Origin: Chrysomallon squamiferum
Lineage: Eukaryota; Mollusca; Gastropoda; Neomphalida; Peltospiridae
Length of the DNA: 60,000 nucleotides
NCBI GenBank assembly: GCA_012295275.1
Contig: CM022674.1
Span: forward strand, 11,521,528-11,581,527
Direction of reading: 5' to 3'
The first letter of the stretch is position 1. The number at the start of each line of letters is the position of its first letter. The position numbers and the translations under genes were made by a program. The notes below the pieces were generated by a model. The model saw only the letters and a list, made by a program, of their open reading frames with translations, did no database searches and had not been told where the DNA came from. Positions 34,112 through 46,557 of this stretch are shown piece by piece.

Positions 34112-34740
34112 TTTCAGACACTGGCGGATGAAGATGACTTCTCAATAAGTACCATAATGTGGACACGTTACTCTGCTAAAACCCCATAGCAGACAGTTCC
34201 GAGTGCGCTGCAGTAAAACAATATTTCAAACCATTAAATTGTTTTTCTTTCGTTAAAAAAAAAACAACAACACGAAAACACTGTGCTATTATGTATGTAA
34301 AGAATAAGTTTCCTATGTTAATTTTTGTTTAAAAAAAATCTGGTCCATGCTAATAATTAACTTGATTCTAATTCCTAGTAAGTGCCAGAATAAATAAATA
34401 AAAATATATTATTTTTCCATTCACATCAACATGCAGTGTACTTTCCTAACTAATTAGCTTTGTTAATCAAGGACACTAGTGCCAGAATAGCTTATAAATA
34501 AATAAAATAACAACAACAACATGTTACCCATTATAATTCCATTTTATTCCAATAAGCAGTTAAAGCAAATCAAGTCAACAAAACAAATTAAGATTAATTT
34601 GAAAAGAAGCTGAGATCAGATACATGATTACACATAATAATAATAATAATAATAATATAATAATAATAATAATAATAATAATTAATGTTTCCCCCAGTCT
34701 GAAAAATGGGCATTTATTTCACATTACTTATCTTCAAAAG

Positions 34741-34889
34741 GGCCAAGTTGACAAGGTCTGATAATTAAACTCCGAATTGACAAGATCTGATAATTAAACT
34801 CCAAATTGACAAGATCTGATAATTAAACTCCAAATTGACAAGATCTGATAATTGAACTCCAAACTGACAAGGTCTGATATTTAAACTAT
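34741..34889. repeat. 29-bp minisatellite
   Basis: Five copies of a 29-base unit of the form TTGACAAGATCTGATAATTA plus AACTCCAAA. TTGAC starts fall at 34748, 34777, 34806 and 34835, with CTGAC at 34864. Copies differ by one to three bases. Confidence 0.93.
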
Positions 34890-37133
34890 CGTGAATATTT
34901 GATGGCAATAAAAAGTGCCCTCCTATTTCTGCATAGGGAAAACTTTAAATAACAATAATCATTTATTATTTTTAATACAAGTTGAGAAAATTATGAATAT
35001 ATACATGTATATATGTGAAATCATTCAGAAATAATAATAAATGTTTTGGAAAAAAAAGAAAGAATAAAGGAAAAATGAAAACAGAAACAAACGAATTAAA
35101 CCAAATGCCCCAATATCCAATTATCATCTAATCATCACTGATAAATTAGAAAATGATTGTAAATCTCATATACACCCAAGATTTAATTAATGGGTTCTCA
35201 AGAAAAATAAAACAAAGACTAGAAATCGATATAAAATTTATAATAGTACAACTGATAGTGTAGTGATGGAAATTAACGTAAATCATTATCTTGTTTATGA
35301 GTTAGCATATTAAGTAATTAATTAACATGTAAACATACTAAGGAAGATATGTACACACTTTTTGACATAAAATGTCAAATTGTGTAGTTCTATTTTTAAT
35401 GTTTTCCAATAAAGTTATTTATCAAATATATAAGCTTACTACTGGTTTAATAATTACTGTTTAGTCTAAATGATGACTGTTAATAAAATTTATTTCATTA
35501 TTTGTTATTTTATGTTTTACTTCTGTAGCACTAGTAAATTTAAAGTGTTGAATGTAACACTATCTCATATGTGTTATACAGAGATATGCAGCAGAATTAT
35601 TTTCACTTCAGAATACTAGTACACCCGCAATTGTGTACCATAATATAAGATAAGCCATAAATCAGCAGACTGCTGTTTGGTACAAGTACCATGTCAAATG
35701 TCACTGAAAAGGTGAAATGACACACTTTTTTGGTATGGTTTGAGTCAGTTTGACTGTCATGGTCTTTGATATACCTGCAACCGTCCAAAGCAAATTGTGA
35801 CAGCTGTAACAAACTGGTCATTATATTACACCTTTATTTAGAATTGGGCAACAAATCACTTTAGTAACAAACATGTTAGCCCTGTTAATAACAGCTGGAG
35901 TGTCTACAGTATCCAGCAATAGTGTGAGCACCATCTAAAATCCACAGACATCTCAAATTTGACAGAAAATGCAGTGACACTTGAAATATCACATAATATA
36001 CAGTTAATTGACACCATATTGAATAATGTCAAATACACAGTCACAATCCAGACTGTCAACATACTGTCAAACTGAAAATATTCAATACACTGATATCATG
36101 AGTGTTGCATAATACTGCCATCTTAAGTGACATAAATTCAATTACATCAGTTAAACAATGATATTCAATGTATCAGAATGTTCTGATACACTAGTATTTT
36201 GTGATTAACCATCGAAAACGACATTTAATTTTAATTTTAATTTTTTTTTTTAAAGTCTTTCATCTCATTACAGATAATACAATAACAATGCTTGTCACAT
36301 AATAATGTGACATCTTCAGTATTATCTGGAATTTCTTTTCTTTTCTTCATCACAACAACATTGTCAAATCTGACTGAAAAAGTAATACTCTGTTAATAAA
36401 CACCTCATCATAAAAACAAAGAGTATCACTGTCATCTTAAGTGTCTGCCACAAAACACCATATTCTACCAAAAGTGACAGATACACAGTTTATAATCAAG
36501 ATTTTATATATATATAATCACCATACTGGTGTATGCATAGCTAAAGGCTGGCAATCATGTGTACTATATTTTATGAAATAAAGAATCACCAACTGATATT
36601 CATTAAATATACATCAAGTCTGGTGAAACTACTTATTCCATTTTTACTTAAAAACAAAATTGAAATATATCTTGTAGAATATATTCTTAGTTAACATTTA
36701 TGTAAGCAATGACATTAAAGATAATTCTCTGGAAATACATACTAATGTAACATATAAATATGTATCTTTTAGTGACCCCCTACAAGTTGAATTTGGTTTT
36801 AAGTTTCTTTTGGGAGAAACCAAATTACATAATATCATACACTGATACAATTCCCTTCTCAGAAAACTATGTTAAAACAAAAGGAAAAGTAATGCAAAAA
36901 TATACATAGTAAACAAAATATTTCAGTATTGCTCACAAGTCAGTATACATTGTAATCCCTAATATACATAAACTGTTCTATGTATACATAAATAATAAAT
37001 ATTGGTAACTTTTAGTTATCTTTCTTTTCAAAAGTCAAAAGTAATTAAAAATGTCTTTTGTGATATTAACTGTTTACAAAACACAGCAAAACACAATATA
37101 TATATATATATATATATGGACCTGAACTTTTAA
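34890..37133. other. 3' flank and probable 3' UTR of the PARP gene
   Basis: AT-rich non-coding sequence beyond the minus-strand PARP stop codon. TTTATT at about 35831 (AATAAA on the minus strand) is one candidate poly(A) signal. Words related to TGTCAAAT and GTGACA recur between 35690 and 36500, giving a weakly repetitive texture. A (TA)n run lies at 37098-37118. No gene is recognised. Confidence 0.4.
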
Positions 37134-40100
37134 TTACTGAATTACACACGGGGATGCCCTAGCACCAGCAGCTGGCTGCGCTGAGCTTTGAGACTTTGTC
37201 ATTGAAGAACCTGTATATGGATTAGGAGGAATTCTCCTTGGTAACTGAGTTGATGTGGCAACAGTTTGATCAGAACCAGCATGACTAACTGACACTGTAC
37301 TACCAGCATGACTAACTGACACTGTACTACCAGCATGACTAACACTAGGTGTTGGTAGCATAGAGGTTGGAGACTTTGTCATTGAAGAACCTGTATAGGG
37401 ATTAGGAAATCTGCTTGGTAACTGAAGTGATGTGGGAACAGTTTGATTAGTACCAGCATGACTAACACCAGGTGTTGGTAGCATAGAGGTTGGAGACTGT
37501 GTCATTGAAGAACCTGTATAGGGATTAGGAAATCTGCTTGGTAGCTGAGTTGATGTGGGAACAGTTTGATTAGTACCACCAGCATGACTAACTGATCTTG
37601 GAGTACCAGCATGACTAACTGAACTTGAAGTAACAGCATACTCAATTAGATATTCTGGGTAACTCTGGGCTATGTCGAAGATGACATAAATTGATGGACT
37701 TCTAGTGTCATTGACACATGAGTCATAAAGATGATGACCTCTACGGGCAGGAGGTCGACGGTATTTAGAGTCACCTTTGGTGTAGTGACCTACAAGGACT
37801 TTTGAAAGAAACATAAATCTCTCTGGACCACTGGTGTAGCTATGACTGTATTTGGCATCACGTGCAAAATATGCCCCATCTCCATAAACTGTTCCATTTT
37901 ACCACTGAGGCGAAAGTCAATGTTGTTATGACAGATACCACGGATGATTTCTTTTTTGCTATCAGTTCCATGGAAAAGGTGTTTTTCATTAACTGTGCCT
38001 GTGCTATCTTCCTGCTGCAGTTTCATCACCATTGTTTTCTTCATACTAAAATTTAGAAGAAAATAAGTATATTGATTTATTTTCTTTATATTGCAATAAA
38101 TTGCAAATTATAAATGACTAGCCCTAGTAGTATAGAGATTAAGACATCCTCACAATTAGCAGATACTGAGGTTACATCCCATAGCTAATTGGAAATCTTT
38201 GAAACCGCTATTACTCTCTTCTCTTTAAATCCTCACTAACACTATTTTAGGTAAACAAAATGCAGTCTATTTCTTAAGATTGTTACTCTACCATAATTTG
38301 TACACTTGTTCATTTGTTGTTCTTTTTTCTACAACTATTAACATTTCAGGTTTGATAACATTACCCTTACACTTTTTTTTGGGTTTAAATTTTTATCATA
38401 ACATATTACTGTTAACAAAGGAAACATCAATTTGGATGTATACAAAACGTGTAGAACAGGATAAAAGTATGTGTTCCAGGTGATTTCTAGAGACCAACCT
38501 GCAGTACTTTTCCCACAGTACTGGATTCTGTATACGAAATAGTGATATGATTTCCACACTTGATTGATCCATTGTAGAAAAAAATAAATTGTGGATCATG
38601 TCAGCTTCTTCTGAACATCCCTGTTTTAATTTCACAAGTTCTACTGTTTGATAACAGTCTAGGGGTGCCCAGCCATCTGGTGAAGCCACTGACAACATAG
38701 GTTTCTGTGTTGGCAGATTAGGATGGGATCTATAAATAAAATCTATATCTTTAAGCAAATGCAAGAGTAATAATTAAGTTTGTTAAGAAGGAATGAAGGT
38801 ATTGTTAGAAAATCAACATACAGCTTGAAAATTCAGTATAATAAAAATATTACGGCTTTCAGCAATTAACAGAATGCAGTCTAAATCTGAGTTAGGTCAT
38901 TTGTAATAACTGGAGCAGATGCATGATGGGACATCAGATTGATCACCAATAGTGCACACTTTGTGACATTTCTCATTTTAGCTAATGCTCCACAACTGGT
39001 GTAACAAAGTCTGTCTCTCTCATTATTCTCTCATTGTCTCAGTGTGGCTGCAATGGTTTTCCCTCTCTAACCTTTAATCTCTGCTGCCATGTAACTGAAA
39101 ATAAAATGTCATGAGTGTATTGTTAAAATAGTTAATTAAAAGGTAACTGACTGACAGTGTTCACTTTTGTTTTGGAAAGCCAGTAATATTAATTATAATA
39201 TTCACAGCTGATGTGCTCACTGCAGCTTTTTTCTGACAGAAATATTTCTACAATGACTCACGCTTTTCTGCACTGTCTGACATCATCTGAAGAAACAAAT
39301 ATGGGTCTTCTCAGAATTGGTCTTGTCTTCTTTGTTTCTAAATTTGTCTGTATCATTTCTTCAAAGTTTATCTCATACTGAAAACGCTCGCGCTCTAAGA
39401 AATATGTTTCTTGCTCATTTTGGTACTTCATTTCCAGGGTGTACTGTAAATTTGCCTTTGAAAAAAAAAACAAGAAGAAAAGGAAAAAATAAAATAAAAT
39501 GAAAGATGATAAACAATTAATGAAGATGTACACATACATACATTAAAGCTATATTATTATTATTCAGTTCATCATTCAGTATATAAACTAACAATTTTGT
39601 CTTATGCTAAGAACATTTTTATGCTTATTCTGTTTCCAGAGTGTACTGTAAATTTGTCTTGGAAAATAAGAAAAGATTTAAGATGAAAAAGAATTAAAAC
39701 AATTATACACATAATTATATATTATACACTGTCATGACTGTGATACATTCATTATTGAATGTGTAAACATGCAATTTTGTCTTATGTTTTTCCAATGTAG
39801 ATTTTGCTTCAGTAACAAAAATAATAAATAAATTTATTAATTAAAAGCAAACAACTTCATAATCATGTCACTGAGAACAAAACCTCACAGTTGTTCTAAC
39901 TGTGATACACATAATGTGGCTTTGATCTGTGCATTGGCCATACTATTTCATTACTTACTGGTTCATATGGTAACCAGTTTGTTCTATCATCTTGGAAATA
40001 CCAACACCACTGTGTTAATTCAGCCATATTCTCGCCAGTTCCAGTGACATAGGAAGGAGTTGATAGTCGCTGAACTTCTGTCAATTCTCCAAATGTTTCT

Positions 40101-43100
40101 TCATTTGTGTGTTTGAAGTAAATTGTAGCAGTCATTGTCTCGTATGTGATTAATGCCATAGAGATCTCAGATACCTTTCAAAAAGAGAAATATATAAATA
40201 ACTGGAATCACAATAACCATATATACAAAAAGGAGGTCTACTAAAAATATAAATAAATAAACAAAAATATAACAGATGAAATTCAAAAAGAAAATTTAGA
40301 ATAAACTGAAAGTGCAGAACAAAATTATATATATATAAAAATGTGTCACATTCTTACAAAATAAATTGCTTGTCACAAAAATTAAAAAATGAGGTATTAT
40401 TGCCACTTGAATGAGCAGCATTTCTAATTTTTTAATGATTAATCATAACAGAAGATATTCCAATTCTAATGGGAGCTAGAGTGATAAACACATTGGAGGT
40501 ACAAAGCATAAAACAGCAGAAGTAAAAATTATAACTTTTTCTTCTAAGCAATAATAATAATAAAAAAATATATTTTAATTAATTGACACATTTTTACTTG
40601 TTTTTTTCTTCACAGCCTTGCTTATATGGTTTAAGAGATAAGGAAGATCAACTAACCCTGCCCCAGTGCTGTAACAGGTGTATACAAAATTATGCAAACA
40701 GATAGCATGCAATACTGCCATTTCTGCATGTTTTCAAGCCAGTTTAGCAAATGAAATTCCACCTGTTTATAGAAATCATTTAAAAATGCAGGAAAAAATA
40801 TTATTTAGTCAATATCAACAGTGGTAATTGATAAAAGGACAGCTAAAGTATTGTTTAAAGGGAAAATCAAAATTGATTTAATAAAAAACAGCATGAATTC
40901 TGACTCAATTTGTATGAATGTGACATATATAGTATTTAGAAATAAACAGATAACTGACCTCAACATCACTTATTTTTCTATCCCGGTCACAAAATGATCT
41001 TTCAATCTTTTCATTTTCCATTTCATCAAAGGAAAGCCATCTTTCTTGCATCTTTATCAGCCACAGGTATGGCAAACGATTAGGTCCATGGTAGTGTGAA
41101 GTTTTAGAACATTGACTCCAGATGTATTTCTCACAGAGATCATTGCATTCCCCATCACTGTCCTCTGATAGCTGGGATATTTCAAGAGACTTCTCTTCCT
41201 TATCACTGTCATGTGACAGCTGGGATATTCGAACAGGCTTCTCTTCCTTATCACTGTCATCTGACAGCTGGGATATTCCAATAGGCTCGTCTTCCACATC
41301 ACTGTCATCTGTTTCCTGAGATATTTCACCAGAAGCGACGGCATCAGAAGGCAGAGACTTTATGCGGGGTTTAGGGACTGGACGGTCTATGACTTTAGCC
41401 TCAGTAGCTTGTTCACAGTGTCCTTCATCATGACTGTCACCTGTTTGTGCTGGCCTTTTATTATCATTCTTCATCTTTTTATTTTCTTTTACTTGCTTGT
41501 AATTCAGTTCTCTGGTCAGAAGCATGTTAGTGAGAACAGATTTTTGATAATGACACATATGAAACATTGTAAGCACCCACTGGTTGTGTTCAGACGATTT
41601 GATGTCATGTTCTAAGCCACACATCTTATTGCAGTCCACTTTTCTACAGACATGAATGAGTGGACAATATTTATCATGTTTGATACCATTCTGATATTCT
41701 TCACACCATTCAGGAATGCTGCATCTCACAACTTTAGCAATGTCCTTATTTTTCAAACATCCCAAACCTATCTCCTGAATGCGATTCTTATTTCTCTTCT
41801 CAAAAAAATTATGTGAAAGGCAACTACTGTATTTACAGCCACCGGTTACAAAATGCATGCAGATGTGAAGATATTTGCAGTCATCTTTAAGGCAGTTATT
41901 TTTGTTGTAAGAGTGGCAAAGTCGTGCATTTTGTGAATAAACTGAAACAAATTTAATTTCATCATCTTGTTTGAAAAGCAAAAAATGGTTTCTGTGTCTT
42001 TTATACCATGAAATTCCTTTGGCTTCTTGAGGAAGAGTGTCTTCATTCATCAGCTTAGAAAAGTAAGTACGACCATTAAACTTTTGAAGAAGAATGTTAA
42101 ACACTTTCTTTACATTTTCTTCCGCATCTACCAGTCTTTCTGGTTGTTGTTTCTCTCCTGTATGCGCATTAGCTTTGGATGCTTGTTGACTTTCCATGTT
42201 TCTTCTTTTAGAAGACTGATAGCTTTTCTGATCAGATTGTTCCTTATCATGATTTTCAATTATACATTCCTCAGGCATTTCTGCAAAAGACAAGGTTTTA
42301 AGACTAGCTAACAAATCTATCACTTGGTTCTCGTTTGAAGTAACAGTTTCATCTCCTGTGTTGACAGCAGATTTCTCACCCTGTTCTTTCTCTTTATATT
42401 TTGGAAGTTTCTTGGGTTTATCTTTGGCATTGATTTTTGTGTGACTACTGGAAGCTTTCTCAGTTACATCATATCTGACAACATTTCCATCGTCTTCAAT
42501 AATTATTTCACTATTTTCTAAACCAGCTCTATTCTCTTGAGTTCCAGTTCTGGATCCCGGTCCACGTCTGCCTCTTCTCCCACCCCTACGTAAATTAGGC
42601 GTGCCTCTGTCTCTTTTAGTTTTCAATCTTTCTGTATCTTCCACATCATCACTTCTGTTATCATCTGAATTTAAAGAGCAGAGACTTGTTAATGATGTTG
42701 CTCTCTCTTTTAAACCTCTGTCAACTCCTTGCTTATTATGCCATCTACCTCTACTTCTACCACCTCTTTTTCCTCTGCCTCTTCTGTCATAGTGTCCAGA
42801 TCCTCTGCTTTGGTGAGCAGATCTTCCTCTACTTTCTACAGTTGCCTCTATATCATCTAAATTGCCCCCAGTTTGATTGTTGTTGATAACACCTACAGGT
42901 CTTCTGAATCTGCTATCATTTCTTTCCTCTTCTGCATGGGCAGGTCTTTCCCTACTGCTAACATTTTCTTGGCTCAAATGTTCTACTGTGTAAGGTGAAA
43001 AGTTCAGTTGTGGGCTCTGTAGAAAGGCGATACCAAATACATTTGATGTGGGATTTGCAATGGGAGTTGCTGTTGTTGGAAACCCCGAATTTTGTCATCA

Positions 43101-43123
43101 TTTCTTTGTTGTTTGTATGCCAT
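37134..43123 (-). CDS. CCCH zinc-finger, WWE and PARP-domain protein (ZAP/PARP12-like)
   Basis: Five coding exons on the minus strand: 43123-40959, 40174-39959, 39455-39262, 38729-38499 and 38045-37134, about 1239 aa. Order of parts: an Arg/Gly-rich N-terminus (RRGRGKRGGRSRGRW), a winged-helix-like stretch (ISWYKRHRNHFLLF), several CCCH-type fingers (CHSYNKNNCLKDDCKYLH, CMHFVTGGCKYSSC, CRKVDCNKMCGLEH), acidic repeats, another finger, two WWE domains (RLPYLWLI...WLSFDEMENEKIE; WCWYFQDD...INFEEMIQTNLET) and a PARP catalytic domain. The triad reads His961 (LFHGT), Tyr995 (GAYFARD) and Ile1054 (PSIYVIFD). H-Y-I is the signature of mono-ADP-ribosyltransferases. A 168-residue repetitive tail ends in CVIQ, a CaaX box. 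The start ATG is preceded in frame by TAG and TAA and follows an acceptor at 43135-43137. Two single-base gaps interrupt the frame (see findings). It is likely a cytoplasmic RNA-binding enzyme of innate defence, by family resemblance. Confidence 0.9.
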
Positions 43124-44230
43124 CTTTTACTAACCTGTAAATGTGATATTTCAATGTTTTCATTATAATTTATTTTAAAGATTGAAACAGCATAGCATGC
43201 ATGCATTTATACTTTATGTGTGTATTTATAATCCCTTGTTTTTTTTTACTATATATATAATACTTTTTTATTTCTTTTGATGGCAGAGCCTCAGATATAT
43301 GCTGAACAAATTATTTTAGTTTGATAAATATGATTCCAGTGGAAATCCATGGCAACAGTTCTGAGTTCAAGCAAAATATTGTCATTAATTCATTGTATTG
43401 AAACTTGAAATAATAATTTTTATAAAGTATACATAATGAATCATGCTTTGTATGTGTGTGTGTGTGTGTCTAATTATATTTTTGTTACTAATTATAATGA
43501 TTAATGTTCATTTATCACAAATTATTTGATTTTATCAGACCATCTGTATTCTTAATTATTTACCTCTGACTACAACTGAAATTGTTTTGCACCTTCTTGT
43601 GCTCTTTTAGTATTTTAATGTTGTAATTATGTACAATATTACATTATTGTTCACTGTAATAAACTAAAACAAATCGTTTCATGCTTTGTTACCTTACAGA
43701 GGTAACGTTTCTAGATATTTTCAACAATATCATTTTTCTATAAAATTATCACTACCGTATGTCTGTGGTATGGCATATCAATTATCATGTAAAAAAACCA
43801 CCAATACTCATTATACTGTGATGAAGCTGAACTTATAAAAATAATCACGAAACAGAAACCAGAATGTTAGAACTCCTTCAAGTACAAGGTAAGCCAAAAA
43901 AAAAAAAAAAAAAAAAAAAAAGAAAAGGATAAACAAAATAACAAACCTCGGCGCAGATATTATCATTTATGATTGATAATGATAGCTACACATTTACACC
44001 ATCATAGTGATAAAGTGAATTCTTTTGTTAATTTTTTTTTTTTTTTTTACTGCAGAAATAACTGCAATTATATCAACTTACCCAAAAGTGCAAAAACAAA
44101 ATAAAGAGACAGAAATAAAAATCAAGCAAGGATTGGATTGATATAAAGGCAGCAAACAATTACATCCGCTGTGAAATCCGCGAACGATAACTCCAGCTAA
44201 CAGTTTATCGCATGTCAGTTCTTTCAGATA
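43124..44230 (-). other. 5' UTR intron and possible upstream exon of the PARP gene
   Basis: Coding exon 1 begins after a good acceptor (ATTTACAG on the minus strand, 43135-43142), so a 5' UTR exon must lie further upstream. A candidate donor GTAAGT on the minus strand lies near 44079, after a mildly CpG-bearing stretch to about 44230. A 25-base poly-A run is at 43896-43920. The UTR exon is a guess. Confidence 0.3.
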
Positions 44231-45002
44231 AATAGTTGGGCAGTTTCAATAACAGTTTATACTTCTAAGATATAAAACATATTCACTTTTATTATAAAAT
44301 AAAGCATACATGTTTCAGAACGATAGCAAAAATAAAATTTCATATATATATAATGCAATTTATTTTAGAAATATGGTGTTTGTTACATATCATTCCGCAT
44401 CGGACATATTGTTCGTTAGCTCAGTAGCTGCATTTGAGGAAAGTCAAATTTATAATATCTGTTTACTTTATTCTGAAATATTAATCACCATTTCTAATTT
44501 TGTTTACTTCTTTGATAATGAGCAAATTTATCTTATTTACAGATTCCCGTCTTTCCTTTTCCAAGACTGGTTGTTAAAAGGAAATGGCAGCAGAACTCTT
44601 TTAACAATAAAAATCGAGATAAAAAGAATCAAAGTCTTTCATGTAAGTATAAAGTTATTCCTGTTTGAAATAGAGTAAAATAGCCTTATATCTGGCTACT
44701 GAAAATATATTTAACAACACAGGTCTTAACTATTAGGGATGGATGTATCAATGGACTTTATAAACCATTTCGTTCTGACGTACAGACAGAACTAAATGCA
44801 GCCGATGACATAAATAACTATATCCATAATAAAAGTATATTTTGAAAATGCAGAGACCTGCGTTATGAAACTCAGTTTAAGGGCAGTAGGGGTTTTACTA
44901 AAGGTGTTATTGTAAATAATCATTGGCAACATTGACATTCCTTTTTCAGACAGAACTAAATGCTGTGACATAAATCTCTATATGTGGTCTACGCCTACTT
45001 GG

Positions 45003-45269
45003 TTATAACACATTTATGCTGGAACTGAAATTGAAAAACAATAGCAAATACTTGATCATACAGTTATATCTAATGACAACTTGTTCCGTTAACCAACCGA
45101 TAACTCTTTGACGTAAAGGTTCTAAAAGTTCGCTGGAAATGTTCGCTGGTTTCACTTTAGCTTTCTTTATCTTATTTGAACGTGGGCATATTTCTTGGAA
45201 AAGAGCACAGATCAATTCTAACAAACAGACTGTTTTCAGTCGCGCGGTTGCTGGGAAATTCTGGCTCAT
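45003..45269 (-). CDS. Candidate orphan first exon, unknown
   Basis: A minus-strand frame of 88 codons starting at 45269. Its first 65 codons have protein-like composition (for example MSQNFPATARLK, KTVCLLELICALFQEICPR, SSELLEPLRQRVIGWLTEQ) and a helix-like hydrophobic pattern, and a CpG-bearing sequence lies upstream. The rest turns AT-rich and looks intronic. Possible donors follow the LTEQ codons, but none is strong. No continuation was found before the PARP gene. It could be the first exon of a gene nested here, a remnant, or chance. I do not recognise the family. Confidence 0.25.
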   Translation of the reverse strand: MSQNFPATARLKTVCLLELICALFQEICPRSNKIKKAKVKPANISSELLEPLRQRVIGWLTEQVVIRYNCMIKYLLLFFNFSSSINVL

Positions 45270-45342
45270 TCAATTACCGACGAATACCGATAACAACCGT
45301 CAAACACCACCAACGAGCATCGATCAACAAAATCAGAATTAA

Positions 45343-46150
45343 CTGAATGAACTGTAGAAGTGTCCTAAAATAATTAATATATAGCTTTGGCAGTTATCAG
45401 TTATTGTTCATTTTTAAAATGAAATGAAAATTAGAAATCCGGTCATACTTTCCTGTTATTTTAAAATTTATTTATTTGTTAATTTATAATCAGATATTTT
45501 AGCCTTTTTTCTCGATTCTGGATTTTATTTTTCGTATTTCCGAATTCTATTGCCTTTTTTATTTATTTATTTATTTATTTATTTTCTGTCGGTAATTGTG
45601 AATTTGTTATCGTATTGCAGCGAATTTCTTCTCTATAATTATTTCTGATTCGTATTTGTTATCGATAATTACGAATTTCATTTTGTTTCCAATAATTAAT
45701 TTATTTGCATATTTTTTAATTTGTTGTCAGTTATTCTGAATTTGCTGTGTTTAATTATGAATTTATTCTCTATATTTACTTTTGAGGTAATTATTAATTT
45801 GTTGTAGGGAATAAACAGGGATTATTTGTAATATCAAACAATTCCATTTAATGCTAGGAAAATATAGCTAGTTGTGTGATTAGCGTAGATTCGAAGTAGC
45901 AACTGAAGCTGAAGCTAGGGGTATACCAAAGGATATTTTAAATAGTGGGGCAGGTGACAATCTAATTTATTGCTGTCATATTTAATTAGTTAAATTGCTG
46001 ATTGCAGGAAGCATGAACTGTGGTTAGTTGGATTTTCAGTTGTTCACTGGGCAGGAATCCAGCACAGGCCAAAAAACTACAACACCAACAACAACAACAA
46101 CAAAATAAATAGTTTTTTTTTATAATACAAAGAAATAAAAAAGACATTTA
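45343..46150. other. Intergenic, no gene recognised
   Basis: AT-rich sequence with a (TTTA)n run at about 45560-45582 and repeated AATTTGTT-like words at 45590-45810. Nothing else is seen. Confidence 0.5.
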
Positions 46151-46151
46151 A

Positions 46152-46493
46152 CATTCATTCATTCAGTTCATACTTTCATTCACTGATTCTAAAAGAGTCT
46201 GAAATCCTGTGGAATTTATTTTTTTTAATTTTATTTTTTTCTAGCTGCACCCAGCAGTTGTGAAGCTGTTTCACTTTGCAGACGTCGCAGAACTGACCTT
46301 TGACACCAGTGACATGCCCATGATTGTTCCTCAAGTACCCTGGGTTTCCAAAAATCATGGAGGTTTCCTTCTTGGTTCAGGTATTGTGTCATTTTACGTT
46401 TGATAAGATAAAATATTATTAATGTTGTTGTCGTTGTTATTAAAATTTTATTATTATTTATTGTTGTTATTGTATTTGTTGTTGTTGTTGTTG

Positions 46494-46557
<64 letters not shown>

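Noticed and set aside
37134-43123. PARP gene as a pseudogene because of two frameshifts
   Set aside because: Both shifts are single bases at homopolymers, all other exons, splice sites and catalytic residues are intact, and an unrelated housekeeping gene (POLRMT) shows the same error type.
44310-44678. 122-codon plus-strand frame
   Set aside because: AT-biased composition rich in Ile, Phe and Tyr, with no domain or splice context; likely chance.
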